Part shown: positions 17,389-26,511 of the stretch, piece after piece | Position numbering within the stretch: the first letter of the stretch is position 1 | Layout of the letters: every line of letters begins with the position of its first letter | Source of the DNA: Pyrinomonadaceae bacterium | GTDB lineage: Bacteria; Acidobacteriota; Blastocatellia; Pyrinomonadales; Pyrinomonadaceae | Length of the DNA stretch: 64,000 nucleotides | Assembly (NCBI GenBank): GCA_017983495.1 | Contig: JAGOBH010000003.1 | Span: forward strand, 62,001 to 126,000 | Reading direction: 5' to 3' | The notes under the pieces: generated by a model | Seen by the model: the letters and a program-made list of their open reading frames with translations, nothing else | Databases searched by the model: none | What the model was told of the DNA's origin: nothing | Position numbers and translations under genes: made by a program

Positions 17389-19341
17389 CTATTTCATATA
17401 TTTATCGAGGAAATCGGCGACTAGTGGGTAGAGGTCGAGGCGGTTTTTTAGTTTTGAGATGCCGTGGCCTTCGTCGTCGTAGAGTTTGTATTGGACGGGG
17501 GCACCGCGTTTTTTCAGGGCATCGACCATCTGTTCGCCCTCGGAAAACGGCACTCGCGGGTCGTTGCGGCCGGAGATCACGAAGAGCGGCGTTTTGATGA
17601 GGTCGATCTTGCGGATCGGCGAGATGCGGCGGAGGAACTCGATGTCTTTGTCGAGCCTGCCGTATTCGACCTCACGCTGACGGCGGCGATAGCCGGACGT
17701 GTTGGTCAGGAACGTCTCCCAGTTGGTGATCGCGACCGAGGCCACCGCTGCTGCCCACAGGTCGGGATATAGCGTGATCGCGGCCATCGTCATATAGCCG
17801 CCGTAGCTGCCGCCCATGACGGCGACCTTTTTCGGATCAGCACCGCCCTTTGTCTTGAGCCACTCGACCGAATAGGCGAGGTCCTTGACCGAATCTTCGC
17901 GTTTTTCGACGTCGTCGAGGTGCGTGTAGGTCTTGCCGTAGCCCGTCGAACCGCGAACGTTGAGGTCGAGCACGGCATAACCGCGCGACAGATAATACTG
18001 GAATAGCGGATTGAACCCCGGCCGCGACTGGCCCTCGGGCCCGCCGTGGACCGAGACGATGACGGGCAGATTTGCCTTCGGCCTGACGCCGATGGTGAAT
18101 TTTCCGGCTTTGCCATTGATCGAGCCGACGGTCTTTTCCGGGCGATAATACCACGCTGGTATCTCAAGGCCATCGAAGGATTTGTACTTGATCAGCTCCG
18201 GGGCGATGAACGATTTCGGGTCGATGCCGGCCTGATCGCTTTTGGTGATCTGTTTGAGCGATTTGGTCTCGAGATCGTAAACCCAGATCTCGCCGCTGCT
18301 GGTCGCGGAACTGAACGCGAACGCGAGCTTGGTCTCGGCCGTATCGAGGTTGAGGCCGCTGACGATTCCCGGTGCGGGCAGCTTGATCGATTCGACCGCT
18401 TTGCTGACCGTGGTGATGAGCGGTTTGCCGTCGGTCTCGACCTTTCGCAGAAAGACTTCGGAAAAGCCTTCGCGGTTGGTGGAATAGGCGATGTGGCCGC
18501 CGGACGTTTCCATCTCGACGTCGCCGATGTCCCATTTGGCGTCGTCGATGATGCTCGTCGTCAGATTTGCGAGCGACCAGTCGTCGCCGGCGGCGTTCTT
18601 TTGCCGCATTTGGGCGAGGCCGATAAATTCGCGTTTGTCGTTGTGTGTGTAGATGATGCCGTCCGCCGTGAACCGTGCATTGCCGAACTGTGCCGCCTCG
18701 GTGTGCGGCGTGAGCAGCGTCGCGGTCTTGGTCTTGGCGTCGACAAGATAGAGATTGTTGTCGAGGCTCAACTCTCCGCCCGAACGCGAAATGATGAACT
18801 GCCGGCCGTTGTCGCTGAGTGCGACGATGCTGTTGTCGCCGTCCTGCTGATAAAGCAGAACCTCGCGGCCGGAGGCGATGTCCATCGCGTAAATGTCGAA
18901 ATAATTGCGGTTACGTTTGTTCGACGAGTAGGCAATGACTGCGGCGTCTCGCGAAATGAGTTCGAAATTATGGCGAACCGCCGGGTCGTTTGTCAGTGGC
19001 TTTACACGCTGGCCGAATTTGTCCATCCAGTAAAACTGCGTATTCTCATCGCCGCCCTTGGCCTTGCCAAAGATCATGCCGCTGCCGTCGCTGAGCCAGC
19101 GGACAAAGCTGACGTTGTCTTCGTAGTTGGTCAACTGCACCGGCTTTGGCGATGAAATGAGCGTCGCCCAGACCTGCGTCGTTCCGGTTACATTGCTCAA
19201 GTAAGCGACCTCGCGGCCGTCCGGCGACATCGACGGCGAACTCGCGGATTTGATGTTCAGGTACTGCTGAATTGTGTAATTCTGGCCAAAAGCCGGCAGT
19301 ACAAGTAAGAAAAGAAATGCGGCGATGCGTAATGCTCTCAT
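17389..19341 (-). CDS. Exported S9 family serine peptidase (prolyl oligopeptidase type)
   Basis: A 650-residue protein. A signal peptide (about 1-19) precedes a beta-propeller (about 35-385, with TolB-like repeats) and a C-terminal alpha/beta hydrolase. The catalytic triad is visible as S512 in GGSYGG, D594 in 'GRNDPRVP' and H626 in 'DEGHG'. S9C-type enzymes release dipeptides or acylated amino acids from short peptides, with the propeller limiting access. It is followed at its 3' side by a bidirectional terminator. With the M14, M16 and M19 enzymes it makes a notable set of peptidases in this window. Confidence 0.92.
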   Translation of the reverse strand: MRALRIAAFLFLLVLPAFGQNYTIQQYLNIKSASSPSMSPDGREVAYLSNVTGTTQVWATLISSPKPVQLTNYEDNVSFVRWLSDGSGMIFGKAKGGDENTQFYWMDKFGQRVKPLTNDPAVRHNFELISRDAAVIAYSSNKRNRNYFDIYAMDIASGREVLLYQQDGDNSIVALSDNGRQFIISRSGGELSLDNNLYLVDAKTKTATLLTPHTEAAQFGNARFTADGIIYTHNDKREFIGLAQMRQKNAAGDDWSLANLTTSIIDDAKWDIGDVEMETSGGHIAYSTNREGFSEVFLRKVETDGKPLITTVSKAVESIKLPAPGIVSGLNLDTAETKLAFAFSSATSSGEIWVYDLETKSLKQITKSDQAGIDPKSFIAPELIKYKSFDGLEIPAWYYRPEKTVGSINGKAGKFTIGVRPKANLPVIVSVHGGPEGQSRPGFNPLFQYYLSRGYAVLDLNVRGSTGYGKTYTHLDDVEKREDSVKDLAYSVEWLKTKGGADPKKVAVMGGSYGGYMTMAAITLYPDLWAAAVASVAITNWETFLTNTSGYRRRQREVEYGRLDKDIEFLRRISPIRKIDLIKTPLFVISGRNDPRVPFSEGEQMVDALKKRGAPVQYKLYDDEGHGISKLKNRLDLYPLVADFLDKYMK

Positions 19342-19407
19342 GAATAACCTCGCTATGAATTGATGTGAGGATTATACACCAACATCGAGCCGGGAGGAGA
19401 AAGTTTC

Positions 19408-19424
19408 CCGCAAAGACGCAAAGG
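19408..19424. repeat. Short CGCAAAG word-repeat
   Basis: CCGCAAAGACGCAAAGG, two words of the CGCAAAG family, between the esterase and S9 peptidase genes. Confidence 0.55.
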
Positions 19425-19433
19425 GAAGTGGTT

Positions 19434-20408
19434 TTATTTGTATTTCAGCAGGAACGCCCGGATGTCGTCGCGCATTTGCGGGTTGACGGTGTGTTTGACG
19501 CCGGGATACAGCCGAAATTCGGCATTGAGTTTGGCGTCGGCGTACAACTGCTTTGATATCTCCCAACGGTCGATCGGCTTCTTGCCGAAGAGTGGATTGA
19601 TCAGATCGCGGTCGATGTCGTCATACGAGTCGCCGAACGGCACCGAATCGTTGTCGTCCTCGCTGCCCAGGAAAACGAGCATCGGCACTTTTCGCAGGGC
19701 ACCGAGATCCAGCTTTTTGCCGGCGACCGCTTTAAGATCACCGGTGCCGATCGGGTAGCGAAGAACCTTGTCCTTGTAGCTCGCCGCCGGAGCCATCGGC
19801 CAACCGCCGGGCGAACCGATAGCGGCGGCCTTGACGCGTTTTGGGTGAAGAAAGGTAAATCGGTTGGCGAACATCCCTTGTGCCGAAAACCCGTTGATCA
19901 GTACGCGTTTATCGACGCGAATGCCGTCCTTTTTCATCAGCGAAATGGCATGGTCGATCATCGCCAGCATCTGCAGGTCGAGACGCCGATACTCCTTTTT
20001 GTCCGTCACCATCGAGTCGCGATCGAGAGCCTGAGTGTATATCTGCCAGTCGGACTTTGGACGCGGAAATACCGGCATCAGCACCACGACCTTGAGCATC
20101 GAAGCGACCGCGCCGCTCATGGCCATACGCTTTTTAACGTCGGCCTCATGCACGGCGAAATCGTCGTCGACCTTGCCGGTGTTGTTCGGCAAAACGAGGA
20201 TCGTCTGCTTCACTTTGCGGTTAGCGTCGCTGCGAAACTCAGGCGGTACGTACAGATAATACGGATAGGCAAAGCCCGCCGCCGTATTTGCGTCAATGCG
20301 AACATAGTCCTTTTCAGTCAACGCCGGCACAGCCGGGGACTGAGCCTGAGCAAACGCCGCGGTCGAGATGATAAGCACAAAAATAAGACCGAGCAATGAA
20401 CTTTTCAT
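19434..20408 (-). CDS. Exported alpha/beta hydrolase (esterase-like)
   Basis: A 324-residue exported protein with a signal peptide (about 1-22). The fold is an alpha/beta hydrolase: nucleophile elbow GFSAQG (Ser near residue 170), an acidic cluster 'GSEDDND' (about 253-259) and a late His in 'GVKHTVN' (about 305-311). It resembles esterase/PHB-depolymerase-like hydrolases, but the substrate is unknown. It lies upstream of the S9 peptidase gene on the same strand with a short gap that holds a CGCAAAG repeat. Confidence 0.75.
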   Translation of the reverse strand: MKSSLLGLIFVLIISTAAFAQAQSPAVPALTEKDYVRIDANTAAGFAYPYYLYVPPEFRSDANRKVKQTILVLPNNTGKVDDDFAVHEADVKKRMAMSGAVASMLKVVVLMPVFPRPKSDWQIYTQALDRDSMVTDKKEYRRLDLQMLAMIDHAISLMKKDGIRVDKRVLINGFSAQGMFANRFTFLHPKRVKAAAIGSPGGWPMAPAASYKDKVLRYPIGTGDLKAVAGKKLDLGALRKVPMLVFLGSEDDNDSVPFGDSYDDIDRDLINPLFGKKPIDRWEISKQLYADAKLNAEFRLYPGVKHTVNPQMRDDIRAFLLKYK

Positions 20409-20464
20409 AACGGTCTTATTTACGGCTTAGGGGTAAGATTGTTCCGACTTTTTGCCTGTTGCGT

Positions 20465-20896
20465 TTAGCTTGTATGGTCCATCACGATCCGCCAGCCTTC
20501 TTTGAGTTTGCGGAACGTGAGCGTGAATTTGCCGCCGGGTGCGTCATTTTCGCGTTTTAGGGCCCAACTGCCGAGTACTACTGCCGCGTCCTTGCCGAGC
20601 ATTGTGATCTCGAGATCGGAGAAGGTCAGGATGCCCATTTTGGCTCGTGAATCATAGCTCTTTTTGTAATTATCGAGCGTTTGCTGCCAACCGCGCGTCA
20701 CCTTGGTGCCGGAAACAAACGTGAGTTTTTCGGAATTCCAATAGCCGATCGCCATAAATGCGTCGAGATCGCCGCGATTCCACGCGGCAGCCTGGTCGTC
20801 CATGACCTTGCGGATGGCGGCCGACGTTTTGTCGGATTGAGCCGAGACCGTTGTGAAAGCAACTGTCAGAATGATGAACGAGAATAGTATTTTCAT
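20465..20896 (-). CDS. Exported NTF2-like (DUF4440/SnoaL-type) protein
   Basis: A 143-residue protein with a signal peptide (about 1-19) and an NTF2-like domain ('VMDDQAAAWNRGDLDAFMAI', a signature of the DUF4440 group). These domains form a conical cavity and may bind or convert small molecules, but most members have no known activity. It is separate from its neighbours; a CCGCAGAT word-repeat lies immediately upstream. Confidence 0.8.
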   Translation of the reverse strand: MKILFSFIILTVAFTTVSAQSDKTSAAIRKVMDDQAAAWNRGDLDAFMAIGYWNSEKLTFVSGTKVTRGWQQTLDNYKKSYDSRAKMGILTFSDLEITMLGKDAAVVLGSWALKRENDAPGGKFTLTFRKLKEGWRIVMDHTS

Positions 20897-20918
20897 AGTG
20901 GTTTACAGTTCGACGATA

Positions 20919-21014
20919 GTTTAACCGCAGATGACGCCGATGAAGCAGATAAGAAATAGATATTATTTTGTTCTTTCCTGATCCGCGTCATCGGCGTTGA
21001 TCTGCGGCCAAAAT
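20919..21014. repeat. CCGCAGAT/ATCTGCGG inverted word-repeat
   Basis: The left arm TTTAACCGCAGATGACGCCG continues with ATGAAGCAGAT; the right arm is an inverted run ending GATCTGCGGCCAAAAT. It has the same layout and ends as the element at 13559-13654. It lies between two minus-strand genes. Confidence 0.8.
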
Positions 21015-21019
21015 TCTAT

Positions 21020-22249
21020 TCAGACAGTCACGAGTTTCGGGCTGCCGGGTCGGAAATAGAGATTGTTCCACACGAACGAAAACGCCGAGACCGCGATCAC
21101 GGCGAAGAGCATGCCCGACGGCTGATAAAGCTGGTTAAAGGCTATCACGACAACGGCGGTCGTGACGATGCGAACGTTTTCAGAGAGCCAGAGCCAACTG
21201 CGGGCTTCGAGAATACCGCTCCAGTTAATCACGTGCCACCAGAGCAATGCGGCCCCGAGCCAACGTTGTGCGGTCGTCCACGCGAGCAGATTCGAGATGA
21301 CGCCGAGCATTAGAAACACGCCGACCGCGAGCTGCAAAATTATATAGAGCCGTGCATTCTCAAACATCGGCGGGCGAAATTTGATCTGATTCTCGGGCGT
21401 GATCTCGACCATGGGTTTTTCCGGCAGACCGCGTGGACGCCAGCCGGCGGGCATGAACCAGACTCGTATTTTGTCCCACCAAAACGGTGCGGCGACCGCG
21501 TCGCGCCACAGGACGATAAAGTAATGAAAGTTGATCCGCACCGGATTCCACGACTGCGGGTGGTTGTAGATGCCATAGACGACCTTTTCCTTTTCCTCGG
21601 CAAACGAGCCGAAGATCTTGTCCCAGATGATCAGAAACTCGCCGAAATTCTTATCAAGATACGGAAAATTGACGCCATGATGCACGCGGTGATGCGACGG
21701 CGTGGTGAAATATTTTTCAAACCAGCCAAGCTTGCCGATGAACTCCGTGTGGTGAAGGAACGCGATAAATAGATGGATGCCGCTCATCATATAGATGTGC
21801 AGGGGCTGAAAACCGATCAGGGCGAGCGGCCAGAAAAAGAGAAATGACGAAAATCTCTGGGTCACGCTGGCACGCAGGGCGACCATGAAATTCATCTCCT
21901 CGGCCGAATGGTGCGGCGAATGTGCGGCCCACATTATGTTGATCGCGTGGCCCCAGCGGTGCACCCAATAGAAAATGAAATCGACACCGAGTAGAAGTAG
22001 AATGAACGTCCACCAGTTGAGCTCGATGGTAAAAAGCCGATAGTTTTCCCAGAGAATACCGTAAACGATGTAAACTCCGGCGGCGACCAGGACATTGACC
22101 GTTTGGTTGGCCAGAGCCGTGCCGAAATTGGCCACGGCCTCGGGGAAAGAGATGTAATTGCGTTTGAAAATGAAACACAACGCCACCTCGAGCAGCACAA
22201 AAAAGAGTGCGATCGGCGTCAGGTATGTGTAAACGTTGGTTTCCTGCAT
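21020..22249 (-). CDS. Sterol desaturase / fatty acid hydroxylase family membrane protein
   Basis: A 409-residue polytopic membrane protein. The di-iron histidine boxes are visible: 'HRWGH', 'HSPHH' and 'HHRVHH'. Such enzymes hydroxylate or desaturate lipid chains using O2, and some cleave ether lipids. A C-terminal hydrophobic region of about 120 residues follows the catalytic part. The start at 22249 (ATG) is preferred; a GTG at 22318 would add 23 basic residues, and neither has a clear ribosome site. The lipid substrate cannot be told from the sequence. Confidence 0.85.
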   Translation of the reverse strand: MQETNVYTYLTPIALFFVLLEVALCFIFKRNYISFPEAVANFGTALANQTVNVLVAAGVYIVYGILWENYRLFTIELNWWTFILLLLGVDFIFYWVHRWGHAINIMWAAHSPHHSAEEMNFMVALRASVTQRFSSFLFFWPLALIGFQPLHIYMMSGIHLFIAFLHHTEFIGKLGWFEKYFTTPSHHRVHHGVNFPYLDKNFGEFLIIWDKIFGSFAEEKEKVVYGIYNHPQSWNPVRINFHYFIVLWRDAVAAPFWWDKIRVWFMPAGWRPRGLPEKPMVEITPENQIKFRPPMFENARLYIILQLAVGVFLMLGVISNLLAWTTAQRWLGAALLWWHVINWSGILEARSWLWLSENVRIVTTAVVVIAFNQLYQPSGMLFAVIAVSAFSFVWNNLYFRPGSPKLVTV

Positions 22250-22345
22250 CGGGTGACGGCGATAAATATAACGCCTTACTTTATCTAAAACTAAATGGCC
22301 GATGCGTGATATTCGCACCGGCCGGAACTATCGATGCAAAGGTGC

Positions 22346-23080
22346 TCAGTTTTTCGGAGCTTTTGCAGCGTCGTACGCCGCCTGGGCGGCAACCTGTTCT
22401 TTTTGCTTGTCGGTAAGAGCGATGCCCATCTTTTCAAGCGTCGACGCGTTCAGCGTCTTTGAAACTTTCAGCCCGTTGGCCTCTTGATATTTGCCGAGCC
22501 CCTCGCGCGTCATGTCATCAAGTTTGCCATCCTCGCCGCCGGTCAGCATCTTGCCGTCGCGGAGTACTTTCTGGGCGGCCTTGATCTGATCGACGCCGGC
22601 ACGAAACGGAGCCGGGCGTTTAGGGCCGTCGGTTGATTTTGCTTCGGATTTGGCAGAGGTTGAGGCGGTCGATTTCTCTTTTGATTTTGCCGGCTTAGCT
22701 TCATCCGAACTCGATGCAAGATGTGCAGGGTTAACCGGAATCGTCTTTTGCTTATCAGTCAGCTCAATGCCCATTTTTTCGAGCGTTGCCCGGTTGAGCG
22801 AACCGGTCTTTGTCAGGCCGTTACCTTCCTGATAGGCCTTGACGGCGGTTTTCCACTCGGGGCTCGAACTGCCGGTCGCGTCCCCGCTGAACATATTCTT
22901 CGATTTCAGCATGGTCTGGGCCTGTTTGACCTGATCCTTGGTTGATCGGAAAACCGGAGCTTTTTTAGGCTTTTCGGTGGATGCTGCCGGAGCGGTCGAG
23001 CCGGTGGATGTGCCTTGAGCAAAGCCGATCGACGCAAACACGAACATTGCCGCGGCAAGAATTAGCGATCTTCTAAACAT
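22346..23080 (-). CDS. Exported protein with two peptidoglycan-binding-like domains
   Basis: A 244-residue protein with a signal peptide (about 1-22). Two homologous units of about 70 residues (about 43-112 and 160-236) share the pattern 'QVKQAQTMLKSKNMFSG' / 'QIKAAQKVLRDGKMLTG', then 'LEKMGI.LTDKQK', and look like PGB_1 peptidoglycan-binding domains. A Lys/Ser/Ala-rich linker separates them. There is no hydrolase domain, so it probably binds the wall or acts as a scaffold. AGGAG lies 7 nt before the ATG and a good promoter is at 23186-23214. Confidence 0.8.
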   Translation of the reverse strand: MFRRSLILAAAMFVFASIGFAQGTSTGSTAPAASTEKPKKAPVFRSTKDQVKQAQTMLKSKNMFSGDATGSSSPEWKTAVKAYQEGNGLTKTGSLNRATLEKMGIELTDKQKTIPVNPAHLASSSDEAKPAKSKEKSTASTSAKSEAKSTDGPKRPAPFRAGVDQIKAAQKVLRDGKMLTGGEDGKLDDMTREGLGKYQEANGLKVSKTLNASTLEKMGIALTDKQKEQVAAQAAYDAAKAPKN

Positions 23081-23185
23081 ATTTATTCTCCTATTTAGAT
23101 CTGTGGGGACATCGCACGAAAGAAAATTACTTCAAGGCAAAATTCCCGTTTCGAGTCACACTTTGATTGTGATATTACGCAAAGC

Positions 23186-23214
23186 AGTATCGTGCTATTT
23201 TCGTTTTGTGTCAA
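23186..23214 (-). promoter_or_regulatory. Sigma-70-type promoter for the peptidoglycan-binding protein gene
   Basis: On the minus strand TTGACA (23209-23214) and GATACT (23186-23191) are separated by exactly 17 bp, about 105 bp upstream of the start codon. Confidence 0.6.
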
Positions 23215-23248
23215 GAGTTTATTGCGATGGTTACATAGAAAGCGGCGC

Positions 23249-23277
23249 AAAAAAGACCGGCGTTATGCCGGCCTTTT
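23249..23277 (-). terminator. Terminator of the mqnD operon
   Basis: On the minus strand GGCCGGC pairs with GCCGGTC around ATAAC, followed by six T. Confidence 0.8.
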
Positions 23278-23312
23278 AGATTGTTCTGCTCGTGCTCGGG
23301 CACGATCCGCAA

Positions 23313-24173
23313 TTAGCTTACAAAATCAATGTTCACCTTGTGCGGGATGATGCCTTTGGCGTGGCCCTCTTTGAGCAGCAGTTTCACGGCTTCGCGGCCG
23401 CGGTCGCCATAGTCGAGCGTGAGGTCGTTGACCCACATTGCGACAAAGCGATCAGCAAGCTCGGGCTGCATGTCGCGTGCGAACTGCATCGCGTAAGCCA
23501 GGGCGTCTTCGCGATTGTCCATCGAGTAGACGATGCTTTCATGCAGATACTTTGATACCTTTTTCATCAGATCCTCACCGAGGTCGCGGCGAATGACGTT
23601 GCCGCCCATCGGCAGCGGAAGTCCGGTCTTTTCATGCCACCATTCGCCAAGATCGAGCACCTTATAAAGGCCCATCTGGTGAAAGAACAGCTGACCTTCG
23701 TGGATCAAAAGGCCGGCGTCAACATCGCCTTTTTGGACTGCCTCGATGATCTCGTCAAACGGAACGACGACATATGTAAAATCAGGATTGTAGATACGCA
23801 GTGCGAGAAAAGCGCTGGTCAGCTCGCCCGGAACGGCGATCTTCATCTTGCCGATATCGTCGACGCTACGCGGTTCTTTGGCGACGAGGATCGGGCCGTA
23901 TTTGTCGCCGATGCTCGCACCGTGCGGCAACAGGGCGTACTTGTCAGCCACATACGCATACGCGTGAAATGATATGGCCGTTACGTCAAACACGCCATTT
24001 TTGGCGTCTTCGTTAAGCGTTTGGATATCCCTCAGGGTGTGCTCAAACTTCAGGCCTTCGGTCTCGAGCTTATTGGTAGCGAGACCATAAAACATGAACG
24101 CGTCGTCCGAATCGGGCGAATGGGCAACCGTGATCGTACGGATCTCGGGAGTTGTTTCAGAATTTACTGGCAT
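23313..24173 (-). CDS. mqnD: 1,4-dihydroxy-6-naphthoate synthase (MqnD)
   Basis: A 286-residue periplasmic-binding-protein-fold enzyme of the futalosine pathway of menaquinone synthesis, which converts cyclic de-hypoxanthine futalosine to 1,4-dihydroxy-6-naphthoate. Family landmarks are '[15 protein letters not shown]' near residue 18, 'DAGLLIHEG' and '[19 protein letters not shown]' in the C-terminal half. No signal peptide is present, which separates it from solute-binding proteins. It lies 3 nt after a methyltransferase gene and downstream of a ubiX-like gene, and is followed by a terminator. The pathway implies menaquinone-based respiration. Confidence 0.88.
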   Translation of the reverse strand: MPVNSETTPEIRTITVAHSPDSDDAFMFYGLATNKLETEGLKFEHTLRDIQTLNEDAKNGVFDVTAISFHAYAYVADKYALLPHGASIGDKYGPILVAKEPRSVDDIGKMKIAVPGELTSAFLALRIYNPDFTYVVVPFDEIIEAVQKGDVDAGLLIHEGQLFFHQMGLYKVLDLGEWWHEKTGLPLPMGGNVIRRDLGEDLMKKVSKYLHESIVYSMDNREDALAYAMQFARDMQPELADRFVAMWVNDLTLDYGDRGREAVKLLLKEGHAKGIIPHKVNIDFVS

Positions 24174-24176
24174 ACT

Positions 24177-24932
24177 TCAAAAAAAGCAGGTATAGACATT
24201 AGTGTCATAGAAAACTTTTATTCTACCGCTTTCGGCGTATTTGGCAAACAGGACTCGTAACTCTTCGGACATTTCCGAAAAGATCGCGTCGTCTTCGTTC
24301 GGCATGTACGAAGAGGATAGCATTCGACCTCTCAAACCGTCGAAATCGAAGACTTGCAGATTCCGAAAAGTGGCGGACTGAAATGACGTTTGAAAAAACG
24401 CATCCAGAGTCGCGGTGTCAATATTCTCGTGCCGCACTCGGGAATAGTCGTTCGCGTACTTGAGCAAAAACGCCTCGTACTCTCGCAAGAACGGCGTTGT
24501 GTCGAGTTGGCGTTCGTTCCAGATGAGCACGACATGGCCGCCCGGCTTAAGAATGCGTCGAAACTCAGCCCGCGTCTTTTCCGGATCGAACCAGTGAAAT
24601 GCCTGTGCCGCGACGACAATGTCAACGGAATTGTCCGGCAGCGTCGTTGCCTCGGACGTGCCGTCGATGATCGAGAAATCGGGGAAGTCAGCGAGAAATT
24701 CGACGGCGGCCGCACGCATCGCGGCGTTCGGTTCGACCCCGATCACGCGGTTACAGTTTTCGAGAAATAGCTGCGACGAAAGCCCGGTTCCGCATCCCAC
24801 GTCGGCAACGACGCTCTCGTGGGTAAACCCACACGTTTGCTCAAGATATCCGATGATCTCGCGCGGATATCCCGGACGGTATTTGACGTAATTAGCAACG
24901 CGGTTTGAAAAACGCTCGACTGTATCGGTCAT
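24177..24932 (-). CDS. Class I SAM-dependent methyltransferase
   Basis: A 251-residue methyltransferase with the SAM motif I 'VADVGCGTG' (about 42-50) and a motif II/III acid in 'VIGVEPN', typical of the methyltransf_11 group. The substrate is not clear. It lies between a ubiX-like gene and mqnD in an apparent operon, with its stop only a few bases from the mqnD start, which may mean a quinone- or lipid-related substrate; that is inference from context. Confidence 0.8.
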   Translation of the reverse strand: MTDTVERFSNRVANYVKYRPGYPREIIGYLEQTCGFTHESVVADVGCGTGLSSQLFLENCNRVIGVEPNAAMRAAAVEFLADFPDFSIIDGTSEATTLPDNSVDIVVAAQAFHWFDPEKTRAEFRRILKPGGHVVLIWNERQLDTTPFLREYEAFLLKYANDYSRVRHENIDTATLDAFFQTSFQSATFRNLQVFDFDGLRGRMLSSSYMPNEDDAIFSEMSEELRVLFAKYAESGRIKVFYDTNVYTCFF

Positions 24933-24945
24933 ATTAGGGTCAATT

Positions 24946-24994
24946 CAAACAGGATGTTCAGGATCGACAAGATAAGATCGATACGGTTCATCCT
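24946..24994. repeat. ACAGGAT word-repeat
   Basis: CAAACAGGATGTTCAGGATC with a degenerate inverted partner ending GGTTCATCCT, and an inner GATCGA/AAGATCGAT pair. Same family as 245-327 and 63031-63090, placed between ubiX-like and methyltransferase genes. Confidence 0.65.
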
Positions 24995-25006
24995 TTCCTT
25001 TTTGTA

Positions 25007-25624
25007 TTAATTGTCGTCAACCTCTTCTCCGGTCCATTGCGACTTTTTTGAATGAGGTATGTCGAACTGATCCAGAATGCGAAAACAAAGATGCTCGACG
25101 AGGTCGTCGATGGTTTGCGGGCGGTGATAAAAGCCGGGGCTTGCGGGCATAATACGTGCACCCGCCCGCGACAGCCGGAGCATGTTTTCGATATGGATCT
25201 CATTGAGCGGAGTTTCACGCGGAACGATGACGAGTTTGCGGCCCTCTTTCAGGCAGACATCCGCGGCACGATGTATGAGGTTGGTTCCGGCACCTGAGGC
25301 GATCGCACCGAGAGTTCCCATCGAGCACGGGACGATTATCATTCCGGCCTGTTTGTTCGAACCCGAAGACGGTTTTGCGGCTAGATTGTCGAGCCGCCAG
25401 TATCGGATCAGTGTCGAACCGGCGTCGAGGTCGAGCCATTCGTTGATCTTCGCGGCGTTTGGGTCGCGTAGGTTTACGCCCAACTCCACCTGAGCGACGG
25501 TTGCGGCCGTTCCGGACATGATCAGATTGATCGTTTTGACCACACCGCTTTCAGCCAGCAGTTGAAGCGTTCGTTTTGCGTATATTGTGCCCGATGCGCC
25601 GGTAATCGCCAGGGTGAGTTCCAT
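25007..25624 (-). CDS. UbiX-family flavin prenyltransferase
   Basis: A 205-residue enzyme that joins dimethylallyl phosphate to reduced FMN to make prenyl-FMN, the cofactor of UbiD decarboxylases. The FMN-binding start 'ITGASGTIYA' (about 7-16), 'PCSMGTLGAIASG' (about 99-111), 'RETPL' and 'ARIMPASPGFYHRP' are all family landmarks. In futalosine-pathway organisms UbiX/UbiD/UbiA homologues complete menaquinone synthesis, which fits its operon with mqnD. No UbiD gene lies in the window. Confidence 0.88.
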   Translation of the reverse strand: MELTLAITGASGTIYAKRTLQLLAESGVVKTINLIMSGTAATVAQVELGVNLRDPNAAKINEWLDLDAGSTLIRYWRLDNLAAKPSSGSNKQAGMIIVPCSMGTLGAIASGAGTNLIHRAADVCLKEGRKLVIVPRETPLNEIHIENMLRLSRAGARIMPASPGFYHRPQTIDDLVEHLCFRILDQFDIPHSKKSQWTGEEVDDN

Positions 25625-25728
25625 AAATTTGATATTAGCCCTCTCAATACGATTTTGAAAGAGGCTCGGATATTAGTGTCCGATAAAGTTTGTTCGAACG
25701 AGCGGATAATGTAGATTCTAAATAGATC

Positions 25729-26478
25729 ATGAAAAGTGAAGATATCAAATCAATTTTAGACGCACTCGCGACCGGCAGCCTGACACCCGACGCGGCGACC
25801 GAGCAGATCAAGGGACTTTCGTACGAAGATGTCGGCTATGCAAAGATCGACCACGGGCGGGCCGAGCGGCAAGGTTTCCCCGAGGTGATCTTCGGCCAGG
25901 GAAAGACGAAAGAGCAGATCGTGGGGATATTTGAGCGTCTTGTCGAGCGTTCGCCGAACGTTCTGGTGACGAGGACGAACGCTGAGGTCTTCGGCGATAT
26001 CCGCAATATAATCACTGACGCCGAGTGGCATGAATCCGCAGGCATAATTCGCGTTATGCGGGACCGGACGGAACGCGGAAGCGGCGAGATCGCCATCGTC
26101 ACGGCCGGAACTAGCGACATTCCGGTTGCGGAAGAAGCCGCTCTGACGGCTGAGGCGATGGGTAACCGCGTGATCCGCATCTGGGACGCCGGCGTGGCCG
26201 GTATTCACCGGATCATCTCACAACGAGAGATATTGCAGAATGCCCGAGTCGTAATAGTTGCGGCGGGAATGGAAGGTGCTTTGCCCTCGGTCGTCGGCGG
26301 GCTCGTCAGCGTTCCGGTCATTGGCGTCCCGACCAGTATCGGCTACGGAGCCTCGTTCGGCGGCATTGCGGCACTGCTCGGAATGCTCAACTCATGCTCG
26401 TCAAACGTGACGGTCGTCAATATCGACAACGGTTTTGGGGCCGGATTTACGGCTTCGCTGATAAACAGAAAAGCGTAA
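25729..26478 (+). CDS. larB: LarB-like AIR-carboxylase family protein
   Basis: A 249-residue protein with the PurE-like carboxylase core in its C-terminal half ('[15 protein letters not shown]', '[19 protein letters not shown]' region). LarB carboxylates and hydrolyses nicotinic acid adenine dinucleotide as the first step in making the nickel-pincer cofactor of lactate racemase. No larA, larC or larE is adjacent, so the cofactor role is taken from the family only. It is divergent from the ubiX-like gene, with about 100 bp between them for promoters. Confidence 0.82.
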   Translation: MKSEDIKSILDALATGSLTPDAATEQIKGLSYEDVGYAKIDHGRAERQGFPEVIFGQGKTKEQIVGIFERLVERSPNVLVTRTNAEVFGDIRNIITDAEWHESAGIIRVMRDRTERGSGEIAIVTAGTSDIPVAEEAALTAEAMGNRVIRIWDAGVAGIHRIISQREILQNARVVIVAAGMEGALPSVVGGLVSVPVIGVPTSIGYGASFGGIAALLGMLNSCSSNVTVVNIDNGFGAGFTASLINRKA

Positions 26479-26511
26479 AAACGACCCCCGGATTTCCAGC
26501 AATTTAACTTC

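Noticed and set aside
18046..19155. Long open frame opposite the S9 peptidase gene
   Set aside because: It is antisense to a clear gene with intact catalytic residues, has no ribosome site and a composition expected from the codon bias of the real gene.
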